NCBI GenBank assembly: GCA_963556145.1
Contig: OY744471.1
Location: forward strand, 427,590 to 491,589
Length of the DNA stretch: 64,000 nt
Direction of reading: 5' to 3'
Origin: Hygrocybe punicea
Lineage: Eukaryota > Basidiomycota > Agaricomycetes > Agaricales > Hygrophoraceae
Below, piece by piece: positions 58,865 to 64,000 of the stretch; the stretch's first letter is position 1, and the number at the start of each line of letters is the position of its first letter. A program made the position numbers and the translations under genes. The notes beneath the pieces are model-generated. The model saw only the letters and a list, made by a program, of their open reading frames with translations. It was not told the origin of the DNA and did not search any database.

Positions 58865-59970
58865 ACGTTGCCCTATGCCATACCACCACACCTGACCACC
58901 TGTTTACTGCTCCCTCGACCTCTCGCCACCATGAACGGCCCTACGTAGCCACGGTCGACCCCACGCAGCCCCATGTTCCCCTCCATAGCCCCGAATTTGA
59001 GTCCTTCCACTAGTCAAGACACTTCTGTTGTTGGATCCACCACCCGGAACGCCCCAAAACGTGTCGACGGCACCCAAAGCATGCTTGAACGCCCTCCAGT
59101 GTCCATGCCGCACCCGTCTGCGATTTAACAGAGTCCACCATACAAACCTGCCGCAGAACTGACACCCGTCCTTAGTCCCCACACCCGACAACCCGTTCTC
59201 GACATAGCCACCACTGCATTTCGACAAAGCAAACACCCGACTATGAACCTGGATGCGTTCCTGACACCCAACCGCAAGCCAGCAGCACCCGGTTCCAGTT
59301 CCAGCTCAATTCGAGCACCAGTGCTCGATTCGAGTATCTGCTTCCGGTTCTGGTTTCACATCCTGTACCCACCACCTTTGCACCCCCGTACCCACTCAAC
59401 TCAACCCTACAAAAACCCCAACACCATCCATTGGCATAAGAATTATATACATAGATAGATTAAATAAATACAAAGAAAGAAAAACGTCAGAGATAAAAGA
59501 AAGATAAAAAGAAATACACTCGTTCCCGACACACCCGGCACCCGCATAATCCACCCGACATACCCAACACACCCGTTCACGAATCCGTCGCACCCAACGA
59601 ACCCGCTTACGAACCCGACACATCTGCTTACATATCTGCTCCTGCCCCGCTGCACCACTACACTCGTTCCCACGCACCCAACTCATCCGCTCACCCACCA
59701 ACATCAATCCCTGCTCTCCATGACCCACGGGTCCTGCCACCGTTTCGCCCCAGACACAACGTTCGAGCCCTTTCAGCATATCTTTTCCATGAAACATGGG
59801 TCAGCCGAGATGGACAATTCCCACTCCAAGTGGGCCAGCCAACCTCGGCCGACCAATATCTTTTCCCAAGGCAGATGGCTGGGCCAAGGCATACAGCTGG
59901 CCAGCCTGAGTGGGTTGGCCAACTGGGGGATATTTCCCGAAACCTAGTGGGGGTTTCAGCTTGCCATCAG
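58865..59970. other. C-rich tract, no gene
   Basis: Continues the composition of 55825-57973 (Pro/Thr/His codons in all plus frames). Includes repeated CACCCGACA-like words at about 59530-59700. From about 59800 words such as GGCCAGCC and GGCCGACC foreshadow the minisatellite. Confidence 0.4.
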
Positions 59971-60866
59971 ACATGGGTTGGCCGACCCTCTGCCATATAT
60001 TGGCTGCTCATCAGACGTGGGTTGGCTGACCGTCTACCATATATTGACTGCCCATCAAGCATGGGTTGGCCGACCCTCTGCCATATATTGGCTGCTCATC
60101 AGACGTGGGTTGGCCGACCGTCTGCCATATATTGGCTGCCCATCAGGCATGGGTTGGCCGACCCATTGGAATATATTGCCTACCCATCAGATGTGGGTTG
60201 GCCGACCCTCTGTCATATATTGCCTGCCCATCAGGCACAGGTTGGCCGACCCATTGGAATATATTGGCTCCCCATTGAGCGTGGGTTGGCCGACCATCTG
60301 CCATATATTGGCTCCCCATCAGGCATGGGTTGGCCGACCCATTGGAATATATTGCCTGCCCATCAGATGTGGGTTGGCCGACTGTCTGCCATATATTGGC
60401 TCCCCAGCAGGCATGGGTTGGCTGACCCTCTGCCATACATTGCCTGCCCATCAGACATGGGTTGGCCGACCCATTGGAATATATTGCCTGCCCATCAGAT
60501 GTGGGTTGGCCGACTGTCTGCCATATATTGGCTCCCCAGCAGGCATGGGTTGGCTGACCCTCTGCCATACATTGCCTGCCCATCAGACATGGGTTGGCCG
60601 ACCCATTGGAATATATTGCCTGCCCATCAGATGTGGGTTGGCTGACCCTCTGTCATATATTGCCTGCCCATCAGGCATGGGTTGGCCAACCCATTGGAAT
60701 ATATTGGCTGCCCAGCAGGCATGGGTTGGCTGACCGTCTGCCATAGATTGGCTCCCCATCGAGCATGGATTGGCCGACCATCTGCCATATATTGGCTCCC
60801 CATCAGGCATGGGTTGGCCGACCCATTGGAATATATCAGACATGGGTTGGCCAACCGTCCGTGTTC
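59971..60866. repeat. 44-bp minisatellite, about 20 copies, with 132-bp higher-order unit
   Basis: GGGTTGG recurs at 59975, 60019, 60063 and so on every 44 bp. Each unit holds the near-palindrome GGTTGGCCGACC, then one of two middles (CTCTGCCATATATTGG or CATTGGAATATATTG) and CCCATCAG. 60341-60472 is repeated almost exactly at 60473-60604, a three-unit higher-order repeat. Since 44 is not a multiple of three, one frame cycles through all three readings, and long frames exist on both strands. I treat them as artefacts. Confidence 0.9.
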
Positions 60867-61254
60867 GGACCTTCTTGGATATTTAGCATTCACACAACAA
60901 TTATTGTGTCGTCGATGAACATGTGTTGGGCTCTTACTCCCAACTGAGGTATTCATCCGCCAAACATGCAGCACTCATTTCTTCCATTCCCAGTAGCTTC
61001 CACATATTACATGTGGTCTCATACATATCTGCACACCGGCTATGCATTCTGCTGTTTTTCATGATTTGTACAGCTCATCTACCACACATTTAATCACCCT
61101 CAAATCACCACATCATGAGCATTGATCAGAGGTAAATATTATGAGATACATGTTTCGTCCACCACTCACGTGATTAGTCGGTTAGGTGTGCCATGAGTTT
61201 AACACGAGGCCTCTTTGTTCTCGCTACCATAAACTCCCATCTCCTCCAGCAAAA
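60867..61254. other. no gene seen
   Basis: AT-richer sequence between the minisatellite and the next gene; probably its promoter region. No specific element recognised. Confidence 0.4.
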
Positions 61255-63479
61255 ATGAAGTGGATAACACCTGCATTTTCCGCGATCCTTGAAAAATACT
61301 ATGATCAATACAGACAAGCCAGTGCAGAAGATCGAATTGCAGTGGTAAAAGGCATCACAAAACAACTGAGACGATCCGCCAAAGCTGATGGCGCAGAATT
61401 GCCATCAGAGATGGAGACTGTACATGAATTTCTGTATTGTCAAGATAAACTGTCTGCCACACCACACAATTAGAAAATCCAAACATGGTATCACAATCAT
61501 CGGTCCAAATAAGAGGACCAAACTGAAGATGCACCAAAACTTTTGGAGAGTGGACTGTCAGGCTTGTCTTGAGGGAAAAGATGAGAAAGGAGATAGACGA
61601 AAGAACTGCCGAGATGTCAGGGGAGGCCGCAGGGACACCAGGTTATATCAGGTGCTATGGTAAAGCTTGGAGTGAGCTCATCACCGCTCTCAGTTCAGAA
61701 AAGCTCTCTGAATACGCAGCTCTGGCCAAGAGCTGGAACAAACAAGGCACAGGAGTTGACATTAAAAGAAGGCATGTCCACTGATAGTCATCGACATAAC
61801 TTGAATCCTCTCACTTTACACAGTCGAGCAACCAAAGATTTTGGCAAGACCGCCCTGAAATTCATGAAGGATGTGGATCAACAGATGGGCGTCAAGGTTT
61901 TCATGATGTTTGGGTACGAGGATGAGAACGGGATGTTGATTAAAGAAAAGTATGTTCCCTCGTTATTACAATACACAATTTGCTTATATGCTTTCCTTTG
62001 AGGCTGGAAACTCCCAGTCCTGTTGGTGAAAAGTTTTCAAAGGTCTTCACGAAGGATGGTCATCGTTGGATGAACATTTAGCGGTGACATTCAAAAATAG
62101 TGATATTCCATCCTATCAACCTTTGATTATCAATATCTAACTTCTATGTCCTTAGACAAGGCAGGGGACAACGATGACCGTGACAACAGCAGTGACGATA
62201 CGCCATCACACCGCTATGACAAAAGTGCTCCTTACGAACTTCAGACCGATGAGAACGGATGGCCCATCATTCCGGACGAGGAAACTCCAACCCTGACAAC
62301 CCTACGTGATATGATTAGGTCAATCGTGACCGTGATGTATCGTGAGTGGTGAGCTGGTACATACACCCCCCATTGACCACTTATGCCAGGAAATACTGCC
62401 CACAACACCACCTCCTCCATTCCATGGGGAACGATCGAAAGAACGACCCCCAATTACGTGGAAATGTCCTACCTTCCAACGAATGTGCAGCTCAAGGAGC
62501 CCTGGAAAATGAGGCTCGACGATCTTCGAAAAATGCACAAACACTGGTTGGAGAGGCAGAAACAGGGCTTGCCTACATTCCGGTTTAAGTCCATCTTACA
62601 AAGTGATCAACGACTGCAAAATGCATTCGTCAAGGCCAGAAAGGACAAACATTCCACTGCTGCATTGGCTGGGACGAGTGCGGTGAACAATGCAGAATCC
62701 AGCGCTATGGGTGCACACCGACCAAAGGGGACTCACGGGGTGTCTTCAAAGTCCTACAGGCATCATGTGAAACAGAAGGCTGTTGCTAAGAAGACGTCCA
62801 ATCGTGACAGACAAACCCAGTTGTCAATGAAGGGGAAGGGGAAGGGGAAGGAGAAGGAGAAGATGACCGAGACTGAAGACAACAGTAGCGAGTGCAGTTG
62901 GAGTAGTGCTTCACCTGATGGCGACTCAAGTCCAGATGAAGAACAGAGAGGAAACTGAGAGGAGATTCCACAACAAGGTCAGAGGGACAAGGATCTCCAG
63001 CACAGACAGGAGGGCAACGCACAGCGAGAAGAGGCCAGGGCGGAGAGAGAGAGGGTCGAGAGAGAGAGGGTGGAAAGAGAGAAGGTTGAGAGAGACAGGG
63101 TGGAAAGAGAGAGGGTGGAAAGAGATAGGGAAGAGAGACAGAAGTTGGAAAGAGAAAGGGTGGAAAGAGAGAGGGTGGAAAGAGAGAGGTTGGAAAAAGA
63201 GATGGAAGAGAGACGGAAGGTGGAAAGAGAAAGGGCGGAAAGCGTGAGGGCGGAAAGAGAGAGGGTGGAAAGAGACAGGTTGGCAAGCGACAGGGCAGAA
63301 TGAGACAGGGCAAACAGGGAAAGAGTGGAACAAGAGAGTGTGGAACTAGAGAGAATAGAGCGAGAGAGGGTGGCAAGAGACATGGCAGAAAAATTGCTGG
63401 CTGAACAAGCGCAGGCTGAAGCAGCACGGCGCTCTGGGAGATCTCATGGCGGCAGAAAACCCAAGCAAAATGATAGGTG
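61255..63479 (+). pseudogene. unknown basidiomycete protein, decayed
   Basis: A multi-exon gene of a family I recall as widespread in mushrooms but without known function. Exon 1 starts at 61255 (MKWITPAFSAILEKYYDQYR). Later pieces, in changing frames, are KIQTWYHNHRSK, TKLKMHQNFWRVDC, MRKEIDERTAEMSGEAAGTP and YGKAWSELITALSSEKLSEY, then MGVKVFMMFGYEDENGMLI, DENGWPIIPDEETPTL, SIPWGTIERTTPNYVEMSYL and LRKMHKHWLERQKQGLPTF. The 3' part has a basic segment (KGKGKGKEKEK) and, in frame beyond a TGA at about 62956-62958, a charged coiled coil of repeated RERVER words (63040-63300). A second TGA sits at about 63301. Frame changes around 61500-61600 and the stops make it a pseudogene. Confidence 0.55.
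63040..63300 (+). repeat. purine-rich tandem repeat (GAGAGGGTGGAAA words)
   Basis: Repeats of about 12-24 bp built on GAGAGGGTGGAAAGA encode RERVERER on the plus strand. They form the coiled-coil tail of the decayed gene; the minus-strand Leu/Ser/Phe frames are shadows. Confidence 0.8.
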
Positions 63480-64000
63480 AAGCAATTTTATTTCCCTTGC
63501 TGTCTTTGCTCCTCACCATATACGTATACAGCAGCAACCAACCTGTGCAAAGATCTACACGGCATAAGTAGGCCAAACCGTGCTAATATGGTTAACCGTC
63601 CTGTATCAGCCTGTCTATAGAAAGACTACATAATTGTCCTTATGTGTTGCATAGTGTGCTTTGAGCTAGTTGAATTGTGGTGAATGTCACCAACCAGCCC
63701 GAACACATGCTCGACTTGGCTTGGCCTGGGTCATTCAGATTCCTCAATGCAGTCCAAAATGGTAAAGTCCCAGGATGATATATACACAAGTACTGGGCAG
63801 GGAAACATCAACCTGGCTACTTACGATGCCGTTTCGGGTCTATGGGGAGTATCGGTGAATCTGGATGCATCATGATGAGTGTTTGTTCATTGTGGGCAAC
63901 AAAATGATCATACCGTCATCATTATCTGTGGAAGGTTCCCTCGGACGTTTGACAGGTGGGGGTGAGCGTGGGGGTGAGGGTGTTTCAATATAGGCAAACA
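63480..64000. other. no gene seen
   Basis: Short frames only; the window ends in G-rich sequence. Confidence 0.4.

Noticed and set aside
59971..60866. Possible CRISPR array, because of regular 44-bp spacing
   Set aside because: The repeats are contiguous with no unique spacers, and the genome is eukaryotic.
59830..60974. Frames of 251-271 codons across the minisatellite, on both strands
   Set aside because: The 44-bp unit lacks stops in any phase, so frames cycle through it. There is no start context, splice site or domain.

Overview
The window looks like an accessory, transposon-dense stretch of an Agaricomycete (mushroom-forming basidiomycete) nuclear genome. Genes have many short (about 50-100 nt) GT-AG introns. 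There is a NACHT-WD40 protein of the type expanded in mushrooms, a basidiomycete Pcl-type cyclin remnant, a MYND-finger protein, and several retro- and DNA-transposon families typical of these fungi. All calls come from reading the sequence; no database was searched.

Layout. 1-5.3 kb and 31.9-42.2 kb hold a dispersed tandem family, all on the minus strand, of single-pass membrane proteins. Each has a signal peptide, a small cysteine-containing ectodomain, a Ser/Thr stalk, one membrane helix and a cytoplasmic tail with repeated helical modules that ends in a PPPY motif. Copies A, E and F look intact, B is truncated, D is split by a hAT-like insertion, and two more copies survive as fragments (12.0-12.4 kb and 35.5-35.8 kb). 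6.3-7.3 kb is a MYND-finger gene. 9.15-11.84 kb is a three-level nest of DNA transposons. 12.4-14.3 kb is a dead Ty3/gypsy pol. 14.9-16.0 kb is a decayed coiled-coil/Cys-rich gene. 16.8-22.4 kb is a decayed minus-strand retroelement (gag-like region plus a DIRS-like reverse transcriptase), split by a short-LTR element carrying its own gag-like gene and by a solo-LTR-like insertion. 24.2-29.4 kb is a C2-like/NACHT/14x WD40 gene, and 30.5-31.0 kb is a small cupin gene. 42.6-46.6 kb is a convergent pair: a SAP-domain gene and a Crypton-like tyrosine recombinase whose reading frame runs into a broken cyclin gene. 48.4-50.4 kb is another hAT-like element. 50.4-51.7 kb is a decayed Ulp1-type protease gene. 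53.5-59.8 kb is a knot of truncated hAT and LTR sequences. 59.97-60.87 kb is a 44-bp minisatellite, and 61.2-63.5 kb is a decayed gene of unknown function.

Themes. (1) The membrane-protein array and the NACHT-WD40 gene are both fast-evolving repeat-type loci, such as fungi use for surface sensing or non-self recognition; that role is inference. (2) Several different hAT-like elements share one architecture: 8-bp target duplications in two of them, terminal repeats filled with a short self-complementary word that differs from copy to copy, and a conserved interior palindrome of about 55 bp. (3) Decay repeatedly takes the form of in-frame TGA where relatives would be expected to have Arg, suggesting CpG-methylation-driven mutation. 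Candidates for something undescribed are the PPxY-tailed receptor array, the palindrome-bearing hAT family, and the SAP/tyrosine-recombinase pair joined to a host cyclin gene.
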